From: Roseobacter sp.
GTDB taxonomy: Bacteria > Pseudomonadota > Alphaproteobacteria > Rhodobacterales > Rhodobacteraceae
Length of the DNA: 59,896 nt
Reading direction: 5' to 3'
Assembly: GCA_024636475.1 (NCBI GenBank)
Contig: JAGXHA010000096.1
Coordinates: 1-59,896, forward strand
The notes beneath the pieces were generated by a model that saw only the letters and a list, made by a program, of their open reading frames with translations, searched no databases and was not told the origin of the DNA. A program made the translations under genes and the position numbers. Below are positions 36,091 through 45,803 of the stretch, in pieces (positions within the stretch are counted from its first letter, which is position 1; each line of letters opens with the position of its first letter).

Positions 36091-36897
36091 CTACCGTATC
36101 AGATTAGGACGCAAGCGAATTTTCCTTATCTGATCTTGGGGCAAATGCCTGTTCAATCGTCGATTGATTGCCCCAAAGACGCCGATAATCACCAACGTCA
36201 GCATAATGAAATACATAGCCAGGATAGGGTAGGGGACGAAGGGGTTAAACGTCTTGTCCGCAAAGTAGCTGGCATAATAGAGTGCATCACCGCGTTGTTG
36301 CAGCGCGGGAAACCCGGTGAAGAACACCAAAGTCGTGGCGTGAAACAGAAAAATCGCCTCGTTTGTATAGGCGGGCCATCCCAGTCTCAGCATCGTCGGC
36401 CAAACAATCCGCTTGAAGCGCGGCCAACCGGACATGCCATAGGCATCCGCCGCCTCGGTGTCGCCTTTTGGGATGGATTGCAGCGCGCCATAGAAAATTT
36501 CGGCTGAATAGGCGGAGGTGTTGAAAAACAAAACCACCAATGCCCCAAGCCATGCCGACGTGAAGACATCAAAGAACGGGTGTACCGATTTGAGGCTGAG
36601 AAACAGAAAATACCCAAAGAAGAACTGGATAAACAGCGGCGAGCCACGGAAGATAAAGATGAACCACTCGGCCGGTTTGCGCAGCCACGGGCTGGGCTGG
36701 GCCTTGGCAAAGCCTAAAACCGTGGCGAAAACAAACCCGGATATCAGTGCGAAAAACCCAAAATACACGTTCCAGATCATGCCAGAGCCGATCAAGGTGA
36801 ACTGATCACACAGGGTAAAATCACTGCGCGGCAGAAGGCGTTCTCCGATCCCCAGCGATCGCAGCCCGTAAGCCTGAATTGTCTCTAAGCAACTCAT
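36091..36897 (-). CDS. polar amino-acid/amine ABC transporter permease (HisM-like)
   Basis: 268 residues with about five to six membrane segments. It has the HisM/HisQ-type inner-membrane permease motif with the EAA loop (TEAADAYGMSGWPRFKRIVWPTM). Its ATG overlaps the stop of the partner permease by 4 bases (36894-36897). The family imports polar amino acids, opines or amines together with a periplasmic binding protein and ATPase, all present in this operon. The ligand is not identifiable. Confidence 0.92.
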   Translation of the reverse strand: MSCLETIQAYGLRSLGIGERLLPRSDFTLCDQFTLIGSGMIWNVYFGFFALISGFVFATVLGFAKAQPSPWLRKPAEWFIFIFRGSPLFIQFFFGYFLFLSLKSVHPFFDVFTSAWLGALVVLFFNTSAYSAEIFYGALQSIPKGDTEAADAYGMSGWPRFKRIVWPTMLRLGWPAYTNEAIFLFHATTLVFFTGFPALQQRGDALYYASYFADKTFNPFVPYPILAMYFIMLTLVIIGVFGAINRRLNRHLPQDQIRKIRLRPNLIR

Positions 36898-37775
36898 GTC
36901 ACAGCCTTTCGCTGTGCTTCACCGCCCGAAGTCGCCTGGCCGCGTGTCAGTTTGCGCATCACCCGCTCCAACGCGATTTCAGACACCCGCGTGAAGCACA
37001 GATAGAACACTAGCAGCGCCAGAAAATACCACATACGCCAGTCAGGGTGTGGATAATCGGTAAAGCGCGGTGTCTTGGCCCCGCCCAATTCACGCGCCCA
37101 ATAAACGATGTCTTCGACGCCCAACAGAAACAAAAGCGGGGTGGCCTTTATCAAAACCATCCAAAGATTGCCCAAACCGGGCAGCGCATAGACCCACATT
37201 TGCGGGACCAGAACGCGCCAGAATGTTTGGCGGGGCGACATGCCATACGCTTCGGCAGTTTCAAGCTGGGCGCGGGGCACAGCGCGCATCGCACCGTATA
37301 AAACATTGGCGGCAAAGGCACCGAACACAATCGCAAAGGTCAGCACGGCCAAGGAAAACCCATAGGTTTCGTGAACCCATTGCGGGGAATTGCCAAGCGG
37401 CATTTTGGCTGCCTGACAGACTAAGAAATCGCTGCCCTGGCGCAGTGGCTCTGTCCAGTCGGGGCATTTGATCTTGTGGCGCAGGTATTCGATGCCCTGA
37501 TCCAGCGCGATCACAAAGAACAGGAAAAACGCGATATCGGGTACGCCCCGAACAATTGCGATATAACCACGCCCCAGCCAAGACAGCGGCAGAATGCGCG
37601 ACCGTGCGGCCATCGCACCGCCGAAGCCAAAAGCCATAGCAGCGGGTGCGGTGATCGCCAGCAACAAAAGAACCGTTCCGAACGCGCCATAAAACGCAAG
37701 ATGCTTGCCTGTGGTCAGGTAGCAGCTCAGCCATGACAGGCCGGAGAGCGTTTCAGGATCAGTGCAGGCGAAAAT
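36894..37775 (-). CDS. polar amino-acid/amine ABC transporter permease (HisQ-like), ATT start likely
   Basis: A partner permease with about five to six membrane segments and the EAA loop (TAEAYGMSPRQTFWRVLVPQM). The first ATG/GTG/TTG in the frame is a TTG at 37667, which would cut the first membrane helix (HLAFYGAFGTVLLLLAITAP). In-frame coding-like sequence continues upstream through ACTDPETLSGLSWLSCYLTTGKH, with no canonical start before the stop at the frame's edge. The best candidate is ATT at 37775, with AGGGA about 9 bases upstream. If correct, the product is 293 residues, a normal length. AUU starts are known for infC but rare; a mutated ATG is also possible. Confidence 0.82.
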   Translation of the reverse strand: MFACTDPETLSGLSWLSCYLTTGKHLAFYGAFGTVLLLLAITAPAAMAFGFGGAMAARSRILPLSWLGRGYIAIVRGVPDIAFFLFFVIALDQGIEYLRHKIKCPDWTEPLRQGSDFLVCQAAKMPLGNSPQWVHETYGFSLAVLTFAIVFGAFAANVLYGAMRAVPRAQLETAEAYGMSPRQTFWRVLVPQMWVYALPGLGNLWMVLIKATPLLFLLGVEDIVYWARELGGAKTPRFTDYPHPDWRMWYFLALLVFYLCFTRVSEIALERVMRKLTRGQATSGGEAQRKAVT

Positions 37776-37861
37776 GGCGGAATGTCCCTGAGGTAAGCAC
37801 CCTTAGACGGGCGTCTGTTGTTAGGGGTAGAACGGGCGGCGCTGAGGCCGCCCGCTTTGGA

Positions 37862-38596
37862 TCAGAATGTTTTCGCGTCTTCGCCAAACCATTTGATGAT
37901 CAGCTTGTTCAGGCTGCCATCTTCTTTCATCGAAGTGATGGCCGCGTCGAACTTGGCTTTCAGCTCGGTGTCGCTTTCGCGCAAACCAAGACCGATGCCG
38001 CCGCCCAAAGGCACATCGTCCCCGACGAACATCAGCGCGCCAGAGGAATCTTCAACCGTAGGGGCCAGCGCGTCCTTGTCCGCGAAAACCGCGTCCGCCT
38101 CGCCATTGTTCACCGCCGCGACGGTTTCGTCATAGGTTGCGAATTCCAGCAAGGTGGCACCAGATTCTGCCACGTGGCCTGCTTGGATCGTGCTGGTTTG
38201 TGCGGCAACAATGCCGCCCATCAGATCTGCATCGGCTGTTTTCGCAACATAGGCCGAGGCCGCTGGCGGGAAATAGTTATGTGTGAAATCAATCACTTCT
38301 TCACGCGCATCCGTGATGCTCATTCCTGCGATGATCGTGTCATAGTTGCCCGAGGTCAGGTTCGGGATGATGCTGTCCCATTCGTTCGTGACCCATTCGC
38401 AGGTCAATTCGGCACGCAGACACAGCTCGTCGCCGACTTCACGCTCGAATCCGTCAACGTCGCCGGCATCATTCAGGAAATTATAGGGAGGGTAGGCACC
38501 CTCGGTTCCCATGCGGATCGTTTTGCCGTGTGCATCTGCCAGTGCAAAACCCGTGCTCAGCGCAAGGGCGGCTGTGGCCAGTAGTAGTTTTTTCAT
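37862..38596 (-). CDS. ABC transporter periplasmic substrate-binding protein
   Basis: 244 residues with a clear signal peptide (MKKLLLATAALALSTGFALA, cleavage at ADA). The mature part is a type II periplasmic binding protein: MGTEGAYPPYNFLNDAGDVDGFEREVGDELC is the typical opening of amino-acid, opine or amine receptors, and the rest has the hinge and lobe pattern. GGGAG precedes the ATG at 38596 by 8 bases; an earlier TTG is not needed. It should bind the substrate of the transport operon, with the ATPase gene 26 bases upstream. The ligand is unknown. Confidence 0.93.
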   Translation of the reverse strand: MKKLLLATAALALSTGFALADAHGKTIRMGTEGAYPPYNFLNDAGDVDGFEREVGDELCLRAELTCEWVTNEWDSIIPNLTSGNYDTIIAGMSITDAREEVIDFTHNYFPPAASAYVAKTADADLMGGIVAAQTSTIQAGHVAESGATLLEFATYDETVAAVNNGEADAVFADKDALAPTVEDSSGALMFVGDDVPLGGGIGLGLRESDTELKAKFDAAITSMKEDGSLNKLIIKWFGEDAKTF

Positions 38597-38622
38597 TTTG
38601 AAGTCTCCCAATTTACTCTTTT

Positions 38623-39399
38623 TTACGACACGTGGCCCGGTGACAGGAACCCACGCAGGCGTTCCGATTTGGGTGCGCCGAACAATTGATCCGGTGCCCC
38701 TTGTTCTTCAATCAATCCCTTGTGCAAAAACACCACATGATCCGACACATCGGCGGCCAGGCTCATGTCATGGGTCACGATCATCATCGTGCGCCCTTCG
38801 TTTGCGAGGTCTTTGATAACTTTTATGACTTCCTGCTCCAGCTCGGGGTCCAGCGCGGAAGTCGGCTCGTCAAACAACAGCGCCTCCGGCTCCATGCAAA
38901 GCGCGCGCGCAATCGCGGCACGCTGTTGTTGGCCACCTGACAGCTGGGCAGGGAAAACGTCGCATTTGTCGCCGATGCCAACTTTATCAAGATAGGCGCG
39001 GGCTGATTTTTCGACCTCCGCGCGGTCACGGCGCAAAACGGTCAAAGGGGCTTCCATGACGTTTTGCAAGATTGTCATGTGGGCCCAAAGGTTGAACTGC
39101 TGAAATACCATCGACAGATTGGTGCGGATTCGCAGGACCTGCTTTGCGTCAGCGGGGCGGCGATTATGCGTTGTGCCCTTCCAGGTCACGGCCTCTCCGT
39201 TAAAGATCAATTCGCCCTGCTGGCTGTCTTCCAGCAGGTTGCAACACCGCAGCAGCGTCGATTTTCCCGACCCAGAAGATCCGATCAACGAGATCACATG
39301 ACCCTTTGGCGCTGACAGGGACACACCTTTAAGAACCTCCAAAGCGCCATATGCTTTGTGGAGGTTTCTGATCTCGATCACAGGGGTTTGATCTGTCAC
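38623..39399 (-). CDS. polar amino-acid/amine ABC transporter ATP-binding protein
   Basis: 258 residues of the HisP/GlnQ type. Walker A is GSSGSGKST, the Q loop is in [11 protein letters not shown], the signature is LSGGQQQR, Walker B is [12 protein letters not shown], and the switch His is in IVTHDM. It powers the two permeases of this operon. It is first in the reverse-strand run and its promoter would lie in the gap up to 39527. Confidence 0.95.
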   Translation of the reverse strand: MTDQTPVIEIRNLHKAYGALEVLKGVSLSAPKGHVISLIGSSGSGKSTLLRCCNLLEDSQQGELIFNGEAVTWKGTTHNRRPADAKQVLRIRTNLSMVFQQFNLWAHMTILQNVMEAPLTVLRRDRAEVEKSARAYLDKVGIGDKCDVFPAQLSGGQQQRAAIARALCMEPEALLFDEPTSALDPELEQEVIKVIKDLANEGRTMMIVTHDMSLAADVSDHVVFLHKGLIEEQGAPDQLFGAPKSERLRGFLSPGHVS

Positions 39400-39527
39400 G
39401 CGCTATCCTTGTTACGCCGGTCCCGTAGATTAAAGGAGGGTCCGATCCGGATTTGCAATCCGGAAACTTGGATTTTGCCTAAATAAAGGGCATTGACCCG
39501 GCGTAAATGCTGTTGCGTGCACGTTAA

Positions 39528-39968
39528 CTAGACGTTGCCTTCGATCCGCTTTCGAACCATGGCGCTGTCTGTGTCCGTGACACCCAGCAATTTCGCGACA
39601 AGCCGCAGCAAAGCGTTCTCTTCATCCGACCGCATGCCATCGGCCAAAACGACCTCCCATAGCGCCTCGATCACGCCAAGACGCGCTTCGTAAGGCACGG
39701 CGTCCTTGATCGCGCGGGTAAAGCGCACGGTGTCCGGGGCTTGGGTCTCAAGCTCTTCGGCTTGGCTGCGCAAATCAGCGGTACCCTGAGCATCAAGCCC
39801 ATATCGTTTTGCCGTGATCTGGTCGATCCGCGCACGCTCGGACGGGGCGTATTCGTTGTCGGATTTTGCAATCCGCACCAAAAGGGCAGTCAACGCCAGA
39901 CGCGCATCGGCATCAGGCAGTTGGGCGGGCTCTGGCTGTGTCAGCCTTTTAAGGAAATCTGCAAACAT
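39528..39968 (-). CDS. TerB-like protein, copy 2
   Basis: 146 residues, all helical. It carries the TerB-type pattern of acidic motifs, here ALLVRIAKSDNEY, and later LADGMRSDEENALL, in which conserved Asp/Glu residues would bind metal. TerB-family proteins are known in tellurite-resistance loci but most chromosomal homologues have no proven role. It follows the paralogue by 37 bases on the same strand. No other ter genes are nearby, so the tellurite label should not be transferred. Confidence 0.83.
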   Translation of the reverse strand: MFADFLKRLTQPEPAQLPDADARLALTALLVRIAKSDNEYAPSERARIDQITAKRYGLDAQGTADLRSQAEELETQAPDTVRFTRAIKDAVPYEARLGVIEALWEVVLADGMRSDEENALLRLVAKLLGVTDTDSAMVRKRIEGNV

Positions 39969-40005
39969 AAACAGGATATAGAACGTCGTCGCAAAAAGGC
40001 CAAGC

Positions 40006-40443
40006 TCACAATGCCTTGAGCGCGTTTTCTCTGGCTGCGGCCATGTCTTCGTCGGTCAGGCCAAGTGCAGTCTCAATGGCAAGCAGTTGGATTTCCTCGC
40101 GTTCGTCACGCCCGCCATCGGCTAGGGCCACGGACCACATCGCATCACCAAGCGCCTTTCGGTCACTGTAAGACACTTCTTCGCGCAGAATGGTCGCAAA
40201 TTCCGGCGTGCCGGGGGCATGCCGTTCCAGCGCTTCGCAGGTCGCGCGCAATTTGGCGGCGTCCAAGGGTTTTAGATTGAACGTGCGCCCCAAAATACGG
40301 TCGATCTGGCCAACTTCGGCGGCTTGATAATTCCGGTCCGCCAATGCCACCCGCACCAAAAGCGCACCCAATGCCAGTTGAGGAGTGGGCTGGGGCAACG
40401 GTTTTGGGTCAGACTTGCGACGGGGAAACAGACGTTCGAACAT
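40006..40443 (-). CDS. TerB-like protein, copy 1
   Basis: 145 residues with the same layout as the neighbouring copy: ALLVRVALADRNYQ, an internal helical region, then VALADGGRDEREEIQLLA. The N-terminus is short, basic and Pro-rich (FPRRKSDPKPLPQPTP), unlike the other copy. The pair shares the metal-binding-like motifs but little else, so it is an old duplication. Function unknown. Confidence 0.83.
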   Translation of the reverse strand: MFERLFPRRKSDPKPLPQPTPQLALGALLVRVALADRNYQAAEVGQIDRILGRTFNLKPLDAAKLRATCEALERHAPGTPEFATILREEVSYSDRKALGDAMWSVALADGGRDEREEIQLLAIETALGLTDEDMAAARENALKAL

Positions 40444-40553
40444 GAAAACTCACCACTTTAGCGATCTTTGATATGTCAGTTAACACAAGCTTTGATGATC
40501 TGTTCCTAAGGCCTGTGCTATGCCTGCCGAGTGATGTAAAAAGGCCGCATCTG

Positions 40554-40847
40554 TTACGTCGCATAGCCTTCGATAATTACCAATGTGCCGTCCGACACGC
40601 TTGCACGGATCTCTTTTGCGGCTTGATAGGCATCGCTTTCATAACATGCCACGGCATCTGCAAGGCTGGGAAATTCGATCACGACAATGCGGGGCCGCGA
40701 GGTGCCTTCACGCACATCGGCAGTGGCACCGCGCACCAGGAATTTTGCACCATAATCGGCAAATGGTTTGGCATTTGCGGCGCGATATTGATCATAGACA
40801 GCCGCGTCACGCACATCGACATTTGCGATCCAGTATCCCTTTTGCAT
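40554..40847 (-). CDS. DUF1330 protein
   Basis: 97 residues, a small ferredoxin-like alpha/beta barrel protein of the DUF1330 family. Family features include the opening GYWIANVDVRD and the segment RIVVIEFPSLADAVACYES. Usually dimeric; no proven reaction. It is 9 bases after the rlmJ stop and probably in one transcript with it. Confidence 0.88.
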   Translation of the reverse strand: MQKGYWIANVDVRDAAVYDQYRAANAKPFADYGAKFLVRGATADVREGTSRPRIVVIEFPSLADAVACYESDAYQAAKEIRASVSDGTLVIIEGYAT

Positions 40848-40856
40848 CTTGTGTCC

Positions 40857-41639
40857 TTACTTTTGTAATGTTCTGAATTTGGCCGACAGCTTAGCGGCTT
40901 CTTCCTTAAGTCCAAAGGGCGGATTTATCACAAACAAGCCGGAGCCGACCATGCCGTGACCCGGACGCGCAGGGGCAAAGCTGACTTCGTGACGCAGCGC
41001 ATCGGGGTGTGCGCCCATTAAGGCACTTAGCATTGGCTGGTGTGCCTTCGAGGTCAGGATCGGATACCACAGCGCAATGATCCCGACATTCCATGCTTTT
41101 GCGAGCTTGCCAATGTGGCGCGGGATATCGACGTAATCCGTCTTGATCTCGAAACTGGGGTCAATCAACATCAAGCCTCGCCGCGGCGTTGGCGGGGTCA
41201 GGGCGAATGCCATCTCGAACCCGTCGCGGTAGTGGCATTTGGCATTATAGGGCGACATGGCCAGATCAAGCGCTGCAAATTCGCCCGGATGCAGGTCGGC
41301 CAGATGAATGCTATCGGTTTCGCGCAAAAGCTTTGCGGCGATCAGGGGCGAGCCGGGATAGGCGTTGGGCCCATGTTCTAGCGTGATCTCATCCAGAACA
41401 CGGGTATAGCGGTGATCTTTGCCAAACCAGTTGCGCACCCGCCCGATCCCTTTTGCGGCCTCGCCCGTTTTGAGCGCATATTCGTCCGATAAATCATAAA
41501 GTGCACGGCCCGCATGGGTTTCCAGATAGCTCAGCGGCTTGTCCTTGCGCGTCAGATATCCCAGCATCCACGCCAACAGACTGTGCTTGTGCACGTCGGC
41601 CAGATTGCCCGCGTGATAGATATGTTGATAGCTCAGCAT
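40857..41639 (-). CDS. rlmJ: 23S rRNA (adenine-2030-N6)-methyltransferase RlmJ
   Basis: 260 residues of the RlmJ (YhiR) family, which methylates A2030 of 23S rRNA. The start MLSYQHIYHAGNLADVHKH is family-specific, and the catalytic (D/N)PP(F/Y) motif is replaced by the family's DPSFE loop (LMLIDPSFEIKTDYV). A longer frame upstream to 41789 is antisense to pyrG and is not used. It follows pyrG by 23 bases. Confidence 0.92.
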   Translation of the reverse strand: MLSYQHIYHAGNLADVHKHSLLAWMLGYLTRKDKPLSYLETHAGRALYDLSDEYALKTGEAAKGIGRVRNWFGKDHRYTRVLDEITLEHGPNAYPGSPLIAAKLLRETDSIHLADLHPGEFAALDLAMSPYNAKCHYRDGFEMAFALTPPTPRRGLMLIDPSFEIKTDYVDIPRHIGKLAKAWNVGIIALWYPILTSKAHQPMLSALMGAHPDALRHEVSFAPARPGHGMVGSGLFVINPPFGLKEEAAKLSAKFRTLQK

Positions 41640-41662
41640 GGGTGGGGCCGCCTTTGAGAGGG

Positions 41663-43312
41663 TTAGACGAGCCGGGACATTTCCTTGGCGGCGCGGACGA
41701 AATCCTTGAAGAGGGGATGCGGGGCGAAGGGTTTGGATTTCAGCTCCGGGTGGAATTGCACGCCGATAAACCAAGGATGATCCGCCCATTCCACGATCTC
41801 TGGCAACTTACCATCTGGCGACATGCCCGAGAAGGTCATCCCGACCTTTTCAAGCTGTTCGCGGTAGGCGGTGTCAACCTCGTAGCGGTGGCGGTGGCGT
41901 TCATCAATCGACGTGGTGCCGTAGATTCTGGCCACATGCGATCCCTCTTTCAGCGTCGCATCATAAGAGCCAAGGCGCATCGTCCCGCCCTTGTCGTCGT
42001 TGACCTTGCGCTCGACCTTGTGATTGCCCTGCACCCATTCCTTCAGGTGATAAACAACCGGCTCAAAGCGCTTCTTGCCGCTGGATTCGTGGTCGAATTC
42101 CTCGGATCCGGCTGTCGCAAGCCCCGCAACATTTCGCGCCGCCTCGATCACGGCCATCTGCATGCCAAGGCAAATCCCAAGATAGGGCACCTGATGTTCG
42201 CGTGCATATTGTGCCGCTTTGATCTTGCCCTCGGTGCCGCGTTCGCCAAAACCACCCGGAACAAGGATCGCCTGAAACCCTTCAAGATGGGGGGCGACGT
42301 CTTCGGCTTTGTCGAACACCTCGGCATCGACCCATTCGACCTTGACCTTGACCCGGTTGGCCATCCCGCCATGGGTTAGCGCCTCGGCGATGGATTTATA
42401 GGCGTCCTCGAGCTGGGTGTATTTGCCCACGATAGCGACACGCACTTCACCTTCGGGGTTGTGGATGCGGTCAGACACGTCACGCCAGACTGTCAGGTCA
42501 GGCTTGGGGGCAGGCGATATCTGGAAGGCGTCGAGCACCGCCTGATCAAGGCCCTGCGCGTGATAGGCAAGCGGAGCGTCATAGATGGTTTTCAGATCAT
42601 AGGCGGCGACAACCGCTTCCTTGCGCACGTTACAGAACAGCGCGATCTTCTCGCGTTCTTTTTCTGGTATCGGATGCTCGGACCGGCAAACAAGGATATC
42701 GGGGGCTATGCCGATGCTTTGCAATTCCTTGACCGAGTGCTGGGTCGGCTTCGTCTTCAGTTCTCCGCTGGCAGCGAGATAAGGCAACAAGGTCAGATGC
42801 ATGAAAATACACTGTCCGCGCGGCTTGTCATGGCTGAACTGGCGAATGGCCTCGAAGAACGGCAAACCTTCAATATCGCCGACGGTGCCGCCGATTTCGC
42901 ACAGCATAAAGTCGACCTCGTCATCGCCGACATGCAGGAATTCTTTAATTTCGTTGGTGACATGAGGGATCACCTGAATGGTCTTGCCCAGATAATCGCC
43001 GCGACGCTCTTTTTCCAGAACGGTCGAGTAAACCCGCCCCGAGCTGATCGAATCTGTTTTGCGTGCAGCGACACCGGTGAAGCGCTCGTAGTGGCCCAGA
43101 TCTAGATCGGTTTCAGCGCCATCGTCGGTCACAAAGACCTCGCCATGTTCAAACGGTGACATCGTGCCGGGATCGACGTTCAGATAGGGATCAAGTTTGC
43201 GCAGCCGGACAGAGAAACCGCGCGCTTGTAACAACGCCCCCAGTGCAGCCGAGGCCAAACCTTTTCCAAGGCTGGAAACCACACCGCCGGTGATAAAAAT
43301 ATAGCGTGCCAT
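41663..43312 (-). CDS. pyrG: CTP synthase
   Basis: 549 residues, the usual length. The N-terminal synthetase domain begins [19 protein letters not shown] (ATP loop). The C-terminal class I amidotransferase carries [10 protein letters not shown], the nucleophile Cys in YLGICLGMQ and the His/Glu in QFHPEL. It makes CTP from UTP, ATP and glutamine. The ATG at 43312 gives the family start [10 protein letters not shown]; the extension to 43435 has no homology. It lies downstream of secG with a 179-base gap, an arrangement common in the group. Confidence 0.97.
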   Translation of the reverse strand: MARYIFITGGVVSSLGKGLASAALGALLQARGFSVRLRKLDPYLNVDPGTMSPFEHGEVFVTDDGAETDLDLGHYERFTGVAARKTDSISSGRVYSTVLEKERRGDYLGKTIQVIPHVTNEIKEFLHVGDDEVDFMLCEIGGTVGDIEGLPFFEAIRQFSHDKPRGQCIFMHLTLLPYLAASGELKTKPTQHSVKELQSIGIAPDILVCRSEHPIPEKEREKIALFCNVRKEAVVAAYDLKTIYDAPLAYHAQGLDQAVLDAFQISPAPKPDLTVWRDVSDRIHNPEGEVRVAIVGKYTQLEDAYKSIAEALTHGGMANRVKVKVEWVDAEVFDKAEDVAPHLEGFQAILVPGGFGERGTEGKIKAAQYAREHQVPYLGICLGMQMAVIEAARNVAGLATAGSEEFDHESSGKKRFEPVVYHLKEWVQGNHKVERKVNDDKGGTMRLGSYDATLKEGSHVARIYGTTSIDERHRHRYEVDTAYREQLEKVGMTFSGMSPDGKLPEIVEWADHPWFIGVQFHPELKSKPFAPHPLFKDFVRAAKEMSRLV

Positions 43313-43491
43313 GTGATCAGGGACCCCCGTGAAATTCATATTTGATGTGGCAATAGCCAGCCAAATGAGTTGCAGAAAACCACAACACCACGGGACTAAA
43401 TGCTTACATATTTTGGATGGTAAAGGCAAGGCCAAGCCGCAACATGATGTTGCTATTCTTAGCCGAACCTCAAGCTATTGTAGTGGCTGGT

Positions 43492-43851
43492 TTAATCAGC
43501 GGTTGGGACCTGCGGTGTGTTATCACCCGGCGTGGGTGGCAGCAGGCTGTCGCTGTCAGGCAGATCCGGTCCGCTATTCAATGCAGGTGGTGTCACGCCC
43601 AACCGATCGATCACAGAAGAGCCCGCGGACTTGTCTGCGGCGATGATGGTCAGTGTGATCGACGTGATGATGAAACAGATCGCAAGGACCCAGGTTAACT
43701 TGCCCATTGCCGTGGCCGCCGAACGGCCAGATACCGCGCCGCCCCCGCCACCGCCCATACCAAGGCCGCCACCTTCTGACCGCTGCAGCAAGACAACTGC
43801 GATCAGGCCAAGGGCCAGAATGAGATGGACGATCAGGACAACGTTTTCCAT
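43492..43851 (-). CDS. secG: preprotein translocase subunit SecG
   Basis: 119 residues. Two membrane segments (VVLIVHLILALGLIAVVLLQRSEGGG and LTWVLAICFIITSITLTII) are joined by the Gly-rich loop GLGMGGGGGGAVSGRSA typical of SecG. The C-terminal tail is Pro/Asp-rich and variable. It is part of the SecYEG channel. The promoter lies in the divergent gap with purA. Confidence 0.94.
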   Translation of the reverse strand: MENVVLIVHLILALGLIAVVLLQRSEGGGLGMGGGGGGAVSGRSAATAMGKLTWVLAICFIITSITLTIIAADKSAGSSVIDRLGVTPPALNSGPDLPDSDSLLPPTPGDNTPQVPTAD

Positions 43852-43990
43852 GAATACCTACGGCTTTTGGATTTTAACTTCCGGGGTATCTAGGCATGTT
43901 TGCCCATGGGGGCAAGGGAGGATTGCCAAGACCGGGGCTGTTCGCCCCTGCAATACCTCGGATGCCGCCGGCCAAGAGGCCAAGACACAC

Positions 43991-44085
43991 TTCTCTGGCT
44001 TTCAAATATCCTCGCCGAAGGCATAAAAGTCTATGGGACATTTGAAGGATTAGGCCTTCGGCGAGGATATTTTCGAGCCAGAGAA
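43991..44085. repeat. inverted repeat with 32-base arms between secG and purA
   Basis: Arm 43991-44022 and arm 44054-44085 are reverse complements at 29 of 32 bases (mismatches only in the three bases after CTCTGGCT), with a 31-base spacer. The inner 16+ bases (ATATCCTCGCCGAAGGC) are perfect. The element sits in the 316-base gap between the divergent secG and purA genes, so it is not a terminator. A related 15-base sequence occurs at 32570-32588. It may be a repetitive element of the clade or a regulatory hairpin. Confidence 0.85.
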
Positions 44086-44167
44086 GCAAAGGCGTCATTT
44101 TACAGTTTCAGTCCGGCGCTTGCGCGGCTATACCGACGCGGGTTTGCACCTTTAAAGGAATATCATT

Positions 44168-45460
44168 ATGGCCAATGTCGTTGTCGTAGGCGCTCAGTGG
44201 GGCGACGAGGGAAAAGGCAAGATCGTGGATTGGCTAAGCGAGCGCGCAGACGTGATTGCGCGCTTCCAAGGCGGCCACAACGCCGGGCACACGCTGGTGA
44301 TCGACGGCAAAGTCTTCAAGCTTAGTCTGTTGCCCTCTGGAATTGTACGCGGTGGCAAGCTTTCTGTCATTGGCAATGGCGTCGTTCTGGACCCTTGGCA
44401 TCTGGTGAAAGAAATCGCGATCTTGCGCGAGCAAGGTGTGACGATCACCCCCGAAACGCTGATGATCGCTGAAAACACGCCGCTGATCTTGCCGATCCAT
44501 GGCGAACTGGACCGGGCGCGCGAAGCGCAAAACAACGTTGCGAAGATTGGCACGACCGGGCGCGGCATCGGACCTGCCTATGAGGACAAAGTCGGGCGGC
44601 GTTCCGTGCGGGTTGCCGATTTGGCGGATGATGCAACCTTGGAGCTGCGAGTTGATCGTGCATTGGTGCATCATGATGCGCTGCGCAGAGGCTTGGGACT
44701 TGAACCCATTGACCGGGATGCTCTGTTGGCCGCATTGCGCGAGATCGCGCCATCGGTGCTGGAATATGCTGCTCCGGTTTGGAAAGTGCTGAACGAAAAG
44801 CGCAAGGCCGGAAAACGTATCCTGTTCGAGGGCGCGCAAGGCGCATTGCTTGATATCGACTTTGGAACCTATCCTTTTGTCACCTCTTCAAATGTGATCG
44901 CGGGCCAAGCTGCAACGGGCACGGGCATTGGACCAGGGTCCATCGATTTCGTCTTGGGGATTGTCAAAGCATATACCACGCGTGTCGGCGAGGGGCCTTT
45001 TCCTGCCGAACTGATGGACGCGGACGGTCAGCGGTTGGGCGAACGGGGCCATGAATTTGGCACTGTCACAGGCCGCAAACGGCGCTGCGGCTGGTTCGAC
45101 GCGGTGCTGGTGCGGCAGACATGCGCGACATCGGGCGTGAATGGCATCGCCTTTACCAAGCTTGATGTTCTTGACGGTTTTGAGACTCTCAAAATTTGCA
45201 CAGCCTATGAACTGGATGGCGCGATGCTGGAGTATCTGCCGACTGCGGCAGATCAGCAGGCCCGCTGCACGCCGGTTTACGAAGAAATGCCCGGCTGGTC
45301 TGAATCGACTGAAGGTGCGCGCAGCTGGGCTGACTTGCCAGCCAACGCAATCAAATATGTCCGCCGCGTAGAAGAGTTGATCGGCTGTCCGGTTGCTCTG
45401 CTTTCCACATCGCCAGAGCGCGAAGATACGATCTTGGTGACAGATCCTTTTGCAGACTAA
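44168..45460 (+). CDS. purA: adenylosuccinate synthetase
   Basis: 430 residues, the normal length. The GTP-binding motif is [14 protein letters not shown] at residue 8 on, and the IMP-binding GGHNAGHT follows. Other conserved elements are [13 protein letters not shown] and the late [16 protein letters not shown]. It makes adenylosuccinate from IMP, aspartate and GTP. AAAGGAA precedes the ATG by 7 bases. Confidence 0.97.
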   Translation: MANVVVVGAQWGDEGKGKIVDWLSERADVIARFQGGHNAGHTLVIDGKVFKLSLLPSGIVRGGKLSVIGNGVVLDPWHLVKEIAILREQGVTITPETLMIAENTPLILPIHGELDRAREAQNNVAKIGTTGRGIGPAYEDKVGRRSVRVADLADDATLELRVDRALVHHDALRRGLGLEPIDRDALLAALREIAPSVLEYAAPVWKVLNEKRKAGKRILFEGAQGALLDIDFGTYPFVTSSNVIAGQAATGTGIGPGSIDFVLGIVKAYTTRVGEGPFPAELMDADGQRLGERGHEFGTVTGRKRRCGWFDAVLVRQTCATSGVNGIAFTKLDVLDGFETLKICTAYELDGAMLEYLPTAADQQARCTPVYEEMPGWSESTEGARSWADLPANAIKYVRRVEELIGCPVALLSTSPEREDTILVTDPFAD

Positions 45461-45523
45461 CGTTTGACTTTTATGCCCCTGGGGCCATCTGCATGAGTGT
45501 AGAAACAAGCGGAGTTTGGCGAT

Positions 45524-45751
45524 ATGGCATTGAGTTACAAGGCCCGGCGCAGATGGGCATTAGTCATTCTTTTGGTTGGCTTGCCGGTTTATATTGTTGC
45601 GGCGGTGTCGGTTATCGCGCTGTTTGATCGACCGTCGTTTCTGGTTGAATTGTTGATCTATGTGGGGCTGGGCATCGTTTGGGCGATCCCGTTTAAATTT
45701 GTCTTCAAGGGCGTTGGCCAGGAAGACCCCGAATCTGTCGATACAGAATAA
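45524..45751 (+). CDS. DUF2842 membrane protein
   Basis: 75 residues with two membrane helices (WALVILLVGLPVYIVAAVSVIALF and LIYVGLGIVWAIPFKFVF) after a basic start, typical of DUF2842. Function unknown; an inner-membrane location is expected. It follows purA by 63 bases and ends directly in a terminator. Confidence 0.86.
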   Translation: MALSYKARRRWALVILLVGLPVYIVAAVSVIALFDRPSFLVELLIYVGLGIVWAIPFKFVFKGVGQEDPESVDTE

Positions 45752-45781
45752 AAAAACGGCCCCCGGTGAGGGGCCGTTTTT
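45751..45781 (+). terminator. strong intrinsic terminator after DUF2842
   Basis: Stem around ACGGCCCC/GGGGCCGT (45756-45763 and 45770-45777) flanked by A6 and T5, beginning at the stop codon. Also suited to terminate the convergent large acidic gene. Confidence 0.92.
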
Positions 45782-45803
45782 GTCAGAATAATGATGTTCT
45801 GCC

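Noticed and set aside
39528..40443. Tellurite resistance locus
   Set aside because: Only TerB-like genes are present; terA, C, D and Z are absent.
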